Assembly: GCA_035542775.1 (NCBI GenBank)
Contig: DATKKX010000213.1
Coordinates: 1-22,390 of the forward strand
Length of the DNA: 22,390 nt
Direction: 5' to 3'
DNA from: DATKKX01 sp035542775
GTDB lineage: Bacteria > Planctomycetota > Phycisphaerae > UBA1845 > UTPLA1
In this document: positions 7,601 through 15,400 of the stretch, one piece after another
Numbering within the stretch: the first letter of the stretch is position 1
How the letters are laid out: the number at the start of each line of letters is the position of its first letter
Position numbers and translations under genes: made by a program
Notes under the pieces: generated by a model
What the model was told of the DNA's origin: nothing
Database searches by the model: none
The model's input: only the letters and a program-made list of their open reading frames with translations

Positions 7601-9566
7601 CCACCAGGCCGTTGCCGTCGTCAAGCTGATCCCACGTCGTGCCGTCGTCGGTCCCGCCGCCCAGCGTAAAGGTGTGGCTCTCGCCGCTATTCAGCGGGAT
7701 GACGATCCAGAATACACAGGCCGGTTGATAGACCAGGTTGTTGGCCGCGTCACGGATCTGCCAGGGGCTGGAGTTGAGCAGATTGATCACGCCGCAACTG
7801 TTGTTGGTGACCGTGACCGTGACGTGCTCGCCCGGCGCATAGCAATCCTTGTCCGTTGTCACGGTGACGCAGTTGCCGATCTGGAAGCTCGTGCAGCGGA
7901 CCGACTGGCTCGCGCACTGCGCATCGGTGCTGAAGCCCACGGCGAAAGTGTACGTGCCGTTGGCCACCTGTGCGGCGTTATTCCACTCGCACCCGCTGAG
8001 TGTCTGATTGCCCCAGTCTCTCTGATCCCACGTGAAACTCTGCGATTGGCCCGCCGGGATGGTCACCACCTGATGCAGCACGCACGGAGGCCTATAGACC
8101 ACCTGCCCCGCGGACGTCCTGATCTCAAACGGAGCCGAATTCGACAGATAAATCGAAGCAGCCGAGTTGTTGTGCAGCGTGAACGTGATGGTGTGGCCGG
8201 GCTCGGCGCACGAGCAGGAGCTCGTTGCTGTAACGGCATCATTGGGATCGCAGGCCACTATCGGCTGGATCACGACCACGCCGCTGCCGGCGGGCTGCCC
8301 CAGCGAGCTGACCCCGCCCGCGATCAGCAGGTTGCTGCCCGGGACCGTTCCGCTGACCACCGGTGCCGACAGGCAGATGGCCCCGCCACCGCCGCCGCCG
8401 CCCGCCCCATCGCCCGTGCCGCCCATCGAGCTGGCATCAGCTCCGCGGACGTCGATCAGGCCGCCGCTCATGAACGAGATTGCCGTCAGGCTGTCGATCG
8501 CAATAGCCCCGCCGCCGCCGCCGCCGCTCGGCGCATAGGACGTGCTGAAGTGAGACTTGCCTCCGCTGCCGCCGCCGCCGCCACCGCCCAGGTACGGACC
8601 GACACCCGCAAATGAGGAAACGATCGCCGCGCCGCCCCCGCCGCTGCCGCCCTTGCCCGCCGAGGCTCCGCACTTGGTTCCACCGCCTCCCCCTCCGGCG
8701 CCGCCCCCGAAGCCACCGTTCCCGCCGTCACCGCCATTACCGGCTGCAACCGCCCCGCCGCCGCCGCCCCCGCCGCCCCCACCGGCCTGGTTGGGAGTGC
8801 CGTTGAATCCAGGCATGGCCGCCCCGCCATTGTTGTTGCCGTTGCCGCCATCGCCGCCCGTTACGGAGCCGCCTGATCCGCCGGAACCCGGGTTGTTGCC
8901 GACAGCGTTGCCGCCCGGATTGCCGGTAGCCCCGCCTTCACCGCCGCCGCCGCCGCCGGTCACCGCGCCATTGCCGCCGGTACCTTTGGCTACCTGGGTG
9001 TACCCGCCGCCGCCACCGCCACCGCCGCCGCCGTTGGCGTTGGGGCATGTGCCTGATCCAGGACCCGAGCCGATGCCGCCTTGCCCACCGGGAAGGTTCT
9101 GCCCGTTCCGCCCGCCAGTACCCCCATTGCCGCCCTGGCCACTGACATTGCCCCCGGCGCCGTTCCTGCCGCCGCCCGCAATGACCAGGCTTCCGCACGT
9201 CGCCGGCGTACAGCCCCGCAGGTTGATCGGCCCGGCTACATTGACGGGCCCTATGGCTGCCAGGGCCAACGGGTTCGATCCATAAGCCGTGACTGCGGTG
9301 GTATTGTGCAGCTCGATGACGGTGAAGTTGAAGACCATCGCTCCGTTGGCGTCATGAATCCCGCCCGGGATGGGCGGGCCGCCGTTTATGGAGTATTGGC
9401 CGGTGTCGGTGTTGAATGAGACCGTGTCGCCCGGGCCCAGGTTTAGAGGTCCGAGGCTGCCCGTGCTGACCAGGTGGGCCGGCGCCGGGGCTCCAGCGAG
9501 CAGAATTACAGTAACGACGAGGATTATCACATGACGGATGCTGGGAATGGGATAGGAAGTGAGCAT
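4635..9566 (-). CDS. Giant secreted mosaic: Gly-rich, BsuPI-like repeats, dockerin-like, metzincin protease
   Basis: 1643 residues. The ATG at 9566 has GGAGGA 6 bases upstream and opens a signal peptide (hydrophobic VIILVVTVILLAG, cleavage near residue 31). Residues about 130-400 are a polyglycine region resembling PE-PGRS sequence. Residues about 439-1043 are five tandem repeats of 110-130 residues, each starting Cys and most carrying a DxDCYxPGE-like strand, a WxI central strand and an AxGxYxxxV end; they resemble the BsuPI beta-sandwich fold. Residues 1050-1143 hold Asp loops and a dockerin-like pair (GDMNCDGKVDGRD and ADVNQDGAVDMLD). A linker domain follows. The last ~220 residues are a zinc metalloprotease: HEISHTLGASD at 1563-1573 fits the metzincin pattern HExxHxxGxxD, with a Met-turn YSIMCSAYYG around Met1607. 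The third zinc ligand would be Asp1573, as in snapalysins, instead of the usual His. I infer an extracellular Ca/Zn-dependent protease on an adhesive scaffold; the substrate is unknown. Confidence 0.88.
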   Translation of the reverse strand: MLTSYPIPSIRHVIILVVTVILLAGAPAPAHLVSTGSLGPLNLGPGDTVSFNTDTGQYSINGGPPIPGGIHDANGAMVFNFTVIELHNTTAVTAYGSNPLALAAIGPVNVAGPINLRGCTPATCGSLVIAGGGRNGAGGNVSGQGGNGGTGGRNGQNLPGGQGGIGSGPGSGTCPNANGGGGGGGGGGYTQVAKGTGGNGAVTGGGGGGEGGATGNPGGNAVGNNPGSGGSGGSVTGGDGGNGNNNGGAAMPGFNGTPNQAGGGGGGGGGGAVAAGNGGDGGNGGFGGGAGGGGGGTKCGASAGKGGSGGGGAAIVSSFAGVGPYLGGGGGGGSGGKSHFSTSYAPSGGGGGGAIAIDSLTAISFMSGGLIDVRGADASSMGGTGDGAGGGGGGGAICLSAPVVSGTVPGSNLLIAGGVSSLGQPAGSGVVVIQPIVACDPNDAVTATSSCSCAEPGHTITFTLHNNSAASIYLSNSAPFEIRTSAGQVVYRPPCVLHQVVTIPAGQSQSFTWDQRDWGNQTLSGCEWNNAAQVANGTYTFAVGFSTDAQCASQSVRCTSFQIGNCVTVTTDKDCYAPGEHVTVTVTNNSCGVINLLNSSPWQIRDAANNLVYQPACVFWIVIPLNSGESHTFTLGGGTDDGTTWDQLDDGNGLVGCGYQNRAQVANGTYKACVAYSAEGGQGTACTTFKIANNCVAVDPDCFCNMPGGPARIVILNSSTEPIMLPNLQPWRIKNMVGQVTYEPTHSGSPFTLVPGQSYPVYWDQTDSYGQLAPSGPYIAEFDWIELPGTPHIAHGGLQLGGCLRLTLDQDCYLPGEVVTAKAVNTACQQIYLTLCDVGPILVKDDQGDTVWTYPCDTACDATRIMQSGEVRTWTWNQKDEGDGTHSNCEGWNNANQVANGHYCAQVPYADVNFLRHFTAQKCLDIGADCADLTADKDCYETGDQTCFTLSNNTGGAITVDRPWRILDGNGNEVHPGAGCFIFWIPIVIADGSCHQFCWDQQVCFTPPLVAPGNYTFEVHFTEVDGTEHTYFQDFQILAAGGCTPPPPDCNHNGTPDSEDIARGISLDCDANGVPDECEYPGCTGLLTGDMNCDGKVDGRDISGFLKYLLGGLYTCQADVNQDGAVDMLDVQPLIDLLLCWPNCPLAGPSVRSDRLCYFSGETVVVYVDMPPTATGSLVFSVYQEADDGGGTLVHEETRPLDGLSTYSFSIVPPEMGMFDTVGRWLDPGEQEKGADGLRIGVHPNLPQIPVEVCTFETFTLDASVLRSQVEAAVAEQSPMVLSIGSRSFEVLLQSSSGIVDPNEFTKEPTLALFRGRITCNPNSEVRLTFVHGLASAMVDQGLDQWGVYLEPAYQHDPGLPFNLYLGYRSDHVRIPMRPHGPLTSGRADDLLSPLSPEGLVSASADGVDVLSGPRSEGRAAGTRCLRFNVYYDNDPSGVRYTNWNNIAGTFLVRFPTLSYVTAGFTQINTNAYNDPTDAYCNPPGLFKSFRDAVGAVPAGYDIDVLFTANSTNISYGDYLGQSGWRRNAYAGTSWTCGGDERSAHCWVRSDGSNYRTRIVGCHEISHTLGASDTTSAHRDGVMRTQCDVWGPLHIICYWSHNVYSIMCSAYYGDSSADANWFDSDKTTIRNTINNTAGHFCNP
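6440..8252 (-). repeat. Five tandem BsuPI-like repeats within the protease gene
   Basis: In reading order the repeats begin at residues near 439, 565, 695, 803 and 930. Shared marks are an initial Cys, an acidic DKDCY or DQDCY segment, NNS/NNT, PWxI or PFEI, a long hydrophobic strand ending in a Cys, SFTWDQ or TWDQ-type motifs, and QVANGxY near the end. Many paired cysteines suggest disulfide-stabilised extracellular beta-sandwich domains. The BsuPI assignment rests on pattern memory and needs a profile search. Confidence 0.65.
8370..9180 (-). repeat. Polyglycine low-complexity coding region
   Basis: About 270 residues made mostly of Gly with Asn, Ala, Ser and Thr, including runs of seven or more glycines. 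In DNA it is a dense GCC/CCG tract on the plus strand, which also leaves long proline-rich frames open on the opposite strand. Regions like this slip easily in replication and in assembly, so its length may vary between isolates or be slightly mis-assembled. Confidence 0.8.
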
Positions 9567-9571
9567 GGCAT

Positions 9572-9588
9572 CTCCTCCACTAAAGTGG
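9572..9588 (-). promoter_or_regulatory. Ribosome site with small overlapping hairpin
   Basis: On the minus strand, GGAGGAG (complement of 9572-9578) is the Shine-Dalgarno of the protease gene. The palindrome CCACTTTAGTGG (9577-9588) ends in its first two bases. Folding of the 5-bp hairpin could partly mask the site, though the stem is weak. Confidence 0.4.
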
Positions 9589-9838
9589 CCTCTGCGCAAC
9601 AAAAACCGTCGCCGCGGCTCTGGAGAACCTCTCCAGGCCCGGCTGGCCACAATCCTCCTGCTTTCCGCGAACCACGTGGAAGCCTGATTCACCTCTACTC
9701 TCAAGACCGCAACCGGGGCTGTGATACAACGTGGTCCTGCGAAATTTGGGCGAGATCATGCCTGCCGGCGGAGTCGCGATTTCTGTCGAGAAGCAAGGCT
9801 GGCCTGACGCCCCAATGATCCGACGCCCAAAGCCAGAC
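9589..9838. other. Intergenic region upstream of the protease gene
   Basis: No gene is supported here. On the minus strand it is the protease leader and contains a 7-bp hairpin (CTGGAGA/TCTCCAG) and the palindrome CCACGTGG. No convincing promoter pair was found for the minus strand by eye. Its right edge meets the tRNA promoter at 9839. Confidence 0.45.
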
Positions 9839-9866
9839 TTGAAAAAAAGCCCGGATCTGGTACAAA
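9839..9866 (+). promoter_or_regulatory. Sigma-70-like promoter of the broken tRNA-Arg
   Basis: TTGAAA (9839-9844) and TACAAA (9861-9866) are separated by 16 bases. The tRNA 5' end at 9888 lies 21 bases after the -10 box. This is the best -35/-10 pair in the window. It sits in front of a tRNA fragment, which implies that the fragment was once an expressed gene. Confidence 0.6.
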
Positions 9867-9887
9867 GTACCTATCTGATAAGGAGTC

Positions 9888-9927
9888 GCGCCCGTAGCTC
9901 AGCAGGATAGAGCATCGGATTTCTAAT
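9888..9927 (+). pseudogene. 5' half of a tRNA-Arg(UCU) gene, broken after the anticodon loop
   Basis: The 40 bases match the intact tRNA-Arg at 21595 through acceptor 5' strand GCGCCCG, D arm, anticodon 5' stem TCGGA, the whole loop TTTCTAA and one base of the 3' stem. Similarity then stops abruptly. Two differences lie in the D loop (AGCAGGATA here, AGCCGGACA in the intact copy), so this is a diverged relative, not a fresh duplicate. It cannot make a tRNA because the anticodon 3' stem, T arm and acceptor 3' strand are absent. The break at the 3' side of the anticodon loop is a place where tyrosine recombinases are known to cross over in tRNA genes. It is probably one end of an old integration. 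Confidence 0.85.
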
Positions 9928-9980
9928 TGATCTTTTGCCCCTCTTCCCACGCTCCAACCGCATTTTTTACCTCTTGAAGC

Positions 9981-10057
9981 CCGCACGAAGAAGCACAAGA
10001 CCGCACGAAAAGGCAGGTGCGGTTGTCGCGACAACCGCCAATCCGAGCAGCGGTTGT
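9981..10057. repeat. Arm-site-like repeat cluster next to the tRNA half-gene
   Basis: Two direct copies of CCGCACGAA lie at 9981-9989 and 10001-10009, exactly 20 bases apart (about two helical turns). They are followed by a perfect 20-bp palindrome GCGGTTGTCGCGACAACCGC at 10019-10038 and a further partial copy GCGGTTGT at 10050-10057. The same CGACAACCG core recurs twice beside the intact tRNA-Arg at 21515-21537. Spacing and placement resemble recombinase or accessory-factor binding sites flanking attachment sites. Confidence 0.5.
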
Positions 10058-10372
10058 TAAGCCCGTATTCGGCGCGGAGAGCTTCAGGTCCGGCGAAGAT
10101 GACACCTGCGGCTCACTCACTTACTTGGAGGCCCTCCCCGGTGTGGACCAGACCGCCCGGCAGGCGGCAGAGGTTGCGGTCTAGAGTTAGAAGGCAGCGA
10201 GCGAATGCCTGAAGGTGTATGAGCGGTAGTCTGTGCCCACCTCCGGGTTATAAGCGACCCAGAGCCGTTTTTCGCAACTTCTCGTCCCAGCCCACTTTAT
10301 GCGTATCGCCTTGTCTCACAAGGATTAACTCAAATCCGCATGTGGCTCATGTTCCTCATGCCGTGCGCCGGT

Positions 10373-10394
10373 TTGCTACAGTCTTGCTACAGTC
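10373..10394. repeat. 11-bp perfect tandem repeat
   Basis: TTGCTACAGTC occurs twice head to tail (10373-10383 and 10384-10394). It lies in non-coding DNA between the repeat cluster and the transposase remnant. Function is unknown; it may be chance or a binding site. Confidence 0.5.
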
Positions 10395-10594
10395 CGAAAT
10401 CACGCGCGGCTGTATGCCTTGTACCTCCGTCTATCGCGCATGGCAAGAGCTTTGTACGTGCCACTTCGACCTCTTCAAGCCAACCAATGCGCTGCACACG
10501 TGCGGTTTCTAAACGAACATCGTATCCAACCGCATCCTACGCCACCGCCGCTGGAACACGCCACTTATTGACCTTTGCATAGTCAATGCAACAC

Positions 10595-11608
10595 TCACAA
10601 GTCCAGTCCAGCCCATTTGAAGAAGGATCGCAGCAGTGCCGGTTTCGATCTGGTCTTCAGTATCGAACCGGCGACCTCGATACCCAGTTCATGGATGTCA
10701 TCGGAGAAGTAATTGGCCAGATCGGCATACTTGGTGTGGTTCCAGACCCGTTACGTGGGGTTGAGTTCGGGCGCGTAGGCCGGCAGCAGTTCGATGTCGA
10801 TGTTCCGGGCATGACGTTCCAGCAGGCGGCGGATCGCGGCCCGATGCACCGACCAGCGGTCCAAGACCAGAATGATCTTGCGGCGGAGCCGACCGCGGAT
10901 GCTCTGGATGAAGCGGTAGACATCGTCGGTTCGGATGTTGTGGCTGTAGATCTCGAAGTACAACCCGAGGCGTTGCCGCCGCGGAGCCAGGGTGAGGGCA
11001 GAAATGACCGAAAACCGGTCGTGGCGGTCCCAGCACTCCAGAATCGGCGTTTGCCCCCGGGGAGCCAGTGTCCGCCGGACTAGGGGTTGAAGCATAAAGC
11101 CGCTTTCGTCAATGAAGACGATGCTTCGACGGCTTCTTCGGGCGTTTTTTTATCCGCGGCCAATCCTGGCGACGCCACTGCTCGACGGCCTGTTGGTTGT
11201 GCTCGCGGGCTCGCCGCTCGGGCTTTTGACTGCTCCACCCCAGATCTCTCAGGATGCGGAAGACCTGACTGGGGTCGTAGTGAACGCCGTATTGCTTCTC
11301 GATCACGGCAGCCACTCGTGCGAAGGTCCACAATTGGTCTGATAGCCGTACGCGGACGGGCCCCTCAGCAGTAATCGCGGCAACTGCTGGCGCTGCCGGT
11401 CGGACAGCTTCTTGCGGGGTCCGGGATGCGGCTTGGCCGTCAATCCATCGACGCCCGGGGCCTCGAGGATCTGTTTCCAGCGGGAGACGGAGCAGGGACG
11501 AACACCGGTCATCTCGGCGACCTCGCCAACCCCATGTCCCTGCTGGAGAAAGCGAGCCGCCAGTTGGCGGCGGGTCTGAAGTTCCTTCGGCGATCCTTTG
11601 GTCCTCAT
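10595..11608 (-). pseudogene. IS630-family transposase, inactivated
   Basis: Read across frames, this gives about 338 residues, close to the family's usual length of about 340. The N-terminal helix-turn-helix (FLQQGHGVGEVAEMTGV, SVSRWKQ) leads into the second DNA-binding part (LWTFARVAAVIEKQYGVHY, WSSQKPERRAREHN), then the DDE domain: IVFIDESGFML (first Asp), ILVLDRWSVHRA (second Asp), LLPAYAPELNPT, and VWNHTKYADLANYF. Three breaks are visible. One base is missing near 11332-11334. There is a frame change at an A7 run (11145-11151, minus-strand reading), which could be programmed slippage. An in-frame TAA at 10751-10753 replaces the catalytic Glu of the NPxE motif. The frame after the TAA stays open to TGA at 10595. 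I could not identify clean terminal inverted repeats by eye, so element borders are undefined. Confidence 0.85.
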
Positions 11609-11894
11609 GGAGCTTAGATCGGAGGCTTCGCCGCGACTTCTTTCACTATTCAAAGATCAATAGGTCACGCTGCATGTACACCATGTTGCCTATGTTGCAC
11701 CGGAAAACGGCACAATTACGGCACAGTCCAATCACGACGTCAAGTGCCAAGCTCTTCGGGGAAATGCCCCGAGGTCGTTTCGAGTGACTCCGACCACCTC
11801 GCGGCCCGCGTCGTTCCTCCCGCGAGCACGCCTAACGGGCAAACGCGGGCGTTTTCTTGGCACCTGCAGGGCAGAATGAATCGCAATTCACCAT
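11609..11894. other. Intergenic debris between transposase and ATPase fragments
   Basis: No gene is supported. On the minus strand a TTG at 11653 is in frame with the transposase start but has no advantage over the ATG at 11608. The stretch probably contains the undetected right end of the insertion element. Confidence 0.4.
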
Positions 11895-12170
11895 TCAGGC
11901 AACCCGCCGCATCCGCTTCACAACGCCGTCGTTGCTTGGACCGCTTGATTGACGGGAACTGGCCGATTTCGTGTGCCGATCCAGCCATTCGGTCATGGCG
12001 GCCACGCTTTCCGGGTCCATCTTGGACAGCGGCCGTATCTCAGGCACGGCACCCAAAAGACGCTCGGTGTTCAGTTGCTCTCTTGCATGAAATGTGATCT
12101 TCAATCCCGTCAGCACCACGTCCCGAATGTCGGCCCCTGTGTAAGCCACAATCCCATTGGCTAGGAGGTC
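11895..12170 (-). pseudogene. C-terminal fragment of an AAA-family ATPase
   Basis: About 91 codons are readable, beginning in the middle of a domain: DLLANGIVAYTGADIRDVV matches the lid-domain pattern of AAA ATPases (LA, GYTGADI, then a helix). It is followed by REQLNTERLLGAVPEIRPLS and DPESVAAMTEWLDRHTKSA, the usual end of such proteins. The Walker A, Walker B and sensor motifs that should precede it are absent. Upstream, the reading frame gives way to the FG-GAP fragment at about 12161-12175, so the gene was cut by a rearrangement. GTG 12149 could act as a start, but a product without the ATPase core would be meaningless. The AAA call is moderately strong; the subfamily is undetermined. Confidence 0.6.
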
Positions 12171-12442
12171 GACGTGAGCGCGTACCGGCCGTTGTTGAAG
12201 CGGGTGAGCAGCACGACCGCGGTGCCTGTCTGGCCGGGGATTGCGACGACAAGGTCATCGAGCCCATCGCCGTCCAAGTCGCCTACGGCAAAGGCGTTGG
12301 ACACCCCGGGAACGGAAGCAGTTTGCGGGTTATTGAGGTTGATGTCGCCCGGCAGCGGCAAAAAAAGTGCCTGGGGAGTGGGTCGCCGCAAGAATGCGTT
12401 GAGCCCGACTCCCCAGGACTGCTGCCACTTCTTCCCCTCCAT
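12161..12442 (-). pseudogene. FG-GAP/VCBS-type repeat fragment behind a terminator
   Basis: The frame opens with ATG directly after the TAA of the giant CARDB gene (TAAATG), giving 93 codons. The first ~27 codons lie inside the giant gene's terminator hairpin, so they are unlikely to be real protein. Beyond it the text is recognisable: SVPGVSNAFAVGDLDGDGLD, DLVVAIPG, AVVLLTRFNNGRYALTS. This is one FG-GAP/VCBS beta-propeller blade with its calcium-binding DxDGDGxxD loop. One blade cannot fold as a propeller. The segment then stops at TAG 12161, where the ATPase fragment begins in another frame. It is most likely a remnant of a larger surface protein joined here by rearrangement. Confidence 0.55.
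12360..12417 (-). terminator. Intrinsic terminator of the giant CARDB gene
   Basis: On the minus strand CCTGGGGAGT (complement of 12408-12417) pairs perfectly with ACTCCCCAGG (complement of 12370-12379). After a 3-base gap it is followed by seven T (complement of 12360-12366). It lies 26 bases past the stop codon of the giant gene. The stem, loop of 28 bases and T-run make this a convincing Rho-independent terminator. Confidence 0.85.
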
Positions 12443-15400
12443 TTATCGGCGTCGATTCCGTAAGCGTCGATTCTGCGCCTTCAGACCGACGATGCCGACG
12501 ATCAGCATCCCAACCGGGATCATTGCCCCGGAGCCGCACAGCCCAATGCCGCAGGTCGGCAAGCCCGGAGGGAGGATCGGCAGGAAGACCTGCAAACCGT
12601 TATTCTGGTCGGGCGTTGTCTCGCCCGCCGGAGTCCCCGCGGGGGTTGGTATGTTCGGATCATTCGGCGCGGGGTCCACGCAGTCGGGCACGCCGTCGCC
12701 GTCGGAATCCTGGGACGGATCCAGGTAGGCCCCGGGCCGCGTCACGAAGTTGTTGCTTTCGTTGCTCTCAGCCACGGTTGAGCCGTCGTCCAGCCGCACT
12801 TTCACGAAGAACTTGCTGGTCGGGAAGGCGGCGCCGGAGACCGTCACGCCCGGGATGGTGACCGTGTGATTCCCCACCGCCTTGTTGGCGGTGGTGCTGA
12901 CGGTCACGCAACCCAGCGAGATGTCGCCGGCACTGAGCGTAGTGGCCTGATCGCCTGACGCATACGCACAGATCGAGAAGTTCTCGGTCGGCGCGTTGAA
13001 GTCAACGGCGTAGGTGACGACCACGTCAAACGGCTGGTCCGCGACGGCGCACTGCATGCTGATCGTCCCCACGTCGAGATCGACCTTGTACGCCGCGGAG
13101 GCGGTGAGCTTGTTGTTGCTCTCCGACGCCTCGACAACGTCGTTGAGGGCATCCACGTCCACCACGATCTTGACCATCGAGCCCGAGACCACGCCGCTGG
13201 CGAGCAGCGCCGGAGCCAGGTCCTGCGTGATCTGGTGCGGGCCGGGCGTCGGATCGCCGGCCAGATCGGCCAATAACTGGTCGATGACATTGTCGTTATT
13301 GGTATCGCGGCCTATTTGAATCCTGAACGGGGCCACATCGCCGGGGCTCGTGACGGTGTAATCGAACGTCGCCACGAAGGAGCCCACCGTCAGCGTCAGG
13401 TGGTTGGCGCTGATGTCGACGATCTGACTCTGCGTGCCCGCCAGGGAGGTGACGTTGTTGCCGATCTCGTTCACTTCTTTCACGGCGCCCTCGTCGAGGC
13501 CCGGTTGCGTCAGATCCAGCGTGGTGATGATGCGGTCGCCGCTCTTGATGGGCGGGTTCAACGCGTTGATCGCCGGGCGGATGTCCGCCGCCTGGAAGAC
13601 GTGCGGTCCCGGCGTGCGATCGGCCAGGAGGGTCTGCGTGGCCGTCAGGAGCAGGTCGGCCGGCGTCAGGGCGTCAATGACATTGTCGCCGTTGCGGTCA
13701 ATGCCGATCCGCAGCTTGAACGGCGAGACCGCGCCGATGCTGTTGACCGTGTAGGCCACCGTCACGGCCGTTGTGCCCGCGACGTTGTCCACCGTCAGGA
13801 AGATCGACTGGGCCACCAGGTCCACCGTGACGGGGTCGAGGGCCACGTTGTTGGTCTGCTCCTCGGCCTCGATCACGAGGTTCTCCGGCGTGCCGAAGCC
13901 GTCGTCGAGGATGTCCAGCGTGGCGATGATCTGGTTGCCGTCCTGCAACGGGATGGCCAGCCCGTTCAGCGCCGCGGTCAGGTCGCCGGTGGACACACTG
14001 CGGCTTCCCGGCCGCAGCGCGGTGATCGGCTGGGCGGCCAGATCGATCGTGGCCAGCAGGCTGGCCGGGTCGATGATCTTGTCGCCATCCCGATCCACGC
14101 CGATGCGGACCTTGAAGGGATGCACCGTGCCGGGGCTGTTTACCGTGTAGACGGTCCGGGCCAGGATGTTCCCGGTGCTCGGATCCCGATATACATCCAC
14201 GGACGTCGCGACGAGGTCCACCTGCACGGTGAAGGCTGCAACGTTGTTGCCCACCTCGTCTCCGCCGATTTCCACGACAGAGTTCACGGGCACGCCGTCG
14301 TAGGTCAGGTCCAGCATCGCCAGGATGCGGTCGCCGTTGTTCAACCGCGTGGCCAGGCCTTCCAGGGCCGCACGCAGATTGCCCGACGTGACGCTGTGCG
14401 AACCGGGCGTCAGATCCGGCGCCGCGATGGTCGCCAGCACGTCGGCCGGGCTGTCGATCTTGTTGTCCCCGTTGCGGTCCACGCCGATCAGGATGTTGAA
14501 GGGCGGCACGGCAAACGGATCGGGAGCAATGATGGTGTAAGCCACTTTGGCCGTCGTGGTGTCGGCCACGTTGTCCGAAACGACCGAGATGGAATTGGCC
14601 ACCAGGTCGGTGATTTCGGTGTTGTCCGTCGACGCGGTGTTGTTGGTTTCGTTCGATTCGGCAACCGTGTTGCCGGTGTCGATCACCGCAAAGATGAACT
14701 GGGTGCTGTTCACCTGAATGGCGTTGTAATCACCGATGGCGGTGTGCCCGCCGGGCAACTGATTGCCGGGGACCGTGGCCACAAGGGTGTCGGTCGGGTC
14801 GAGCACGCCGTTCTTGGGATTGTCGTCCAGGTAGAACTTGATGTTGTAGGCCGGCACGCCTCCCCAACTGTCCACCAGGTAGCTGAGCGTGGCCAGGTTG
14901 ATGTTGGAGTCGTAGGCCAGCGAAATTGCGACCAGATCGACCGCCAACGGCTGATATACGCGGTTGTTGTCGATTTCTTCCGATTCGACGACCGCGTTCT
15001 CGGCGCCGATGTTGTACGGATCGACGTCCTTCAGATCCAGCGTCGCGATGATCCGATAGCCGTCCTGCAGCGCCAGGGCGTTCAAGTCGGGCGTCAGGTC
15101 GTCCGTCGTGATCTGATGCGCGCCGGGCTGCACGCCCGCCACGCCGATATCCGGCTCAATGTCGTAGATTCTGATGACGCTGCCGGGATCCAGCACGCCG
15201 TTGCCGTTGGTGTCCAGGCCGATGCGAACCTTGAAGCTCTCCACCGTGCCGGGACTATTGACCGTATAGCTGACACGGGCCTTCTTCGCCCCGGCCGGTT
15301 CGGTGAACAAGCTGACCTCATTGGCCACGAGATCGACCAACTGGGCCTGCGCGGCCACGTTGTTCGCGGCCTCATCGGCTTCGAGAACGTCGTTCACCGG

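Larger units (their letters stand above)
9928..10594. other. Non-coding stretch right of the tRNA half-gene
   Basis: No open frame here has a recognisable motif or a credible ribosome site. Contents seen: the arm-site-like repeats at 9981-10057; a 7-bp inverted repeat AGACCGC/GCGGTCT at about 10152-10193; and an 11-bp tandem repeat at 10373-10394. It reads as decayed mobile-element DNA between an attachment-like site and the dead transposase. Confidence 0.5.

Noticed and set aside
6411..8615. A 734-codon plus-strand frame opposite the BsuPI-like repeats.
   Set aside because: Antisense to a well-supported gene, with no recognisable domain and low-complexity composition.
8557..9285. A proline-rich plus-strand frame that looks like a secreted proline-rich protein.
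   Set aside because: It is simply the reverse reading of the polyglycine-coding DNA (GGC/GGN read backward as GCC/CCN).
9888..9927. Treating the tRNA-like segment as a functional tRNA with an intron or a split tRNA partner.
   Set aside because: No matching 3' half is visible downstream on either strand within the window other than in the intact gene, and an intact tRNA-Arg(UCU) is present, so decay or integration is simpler.
10595..11720. Defining exact IS630 element borders and TA target duplication.
   Set aside because: Flanks share only short GCAACA-like words; no convincing terminal inverted repeats could be aligned by eye.
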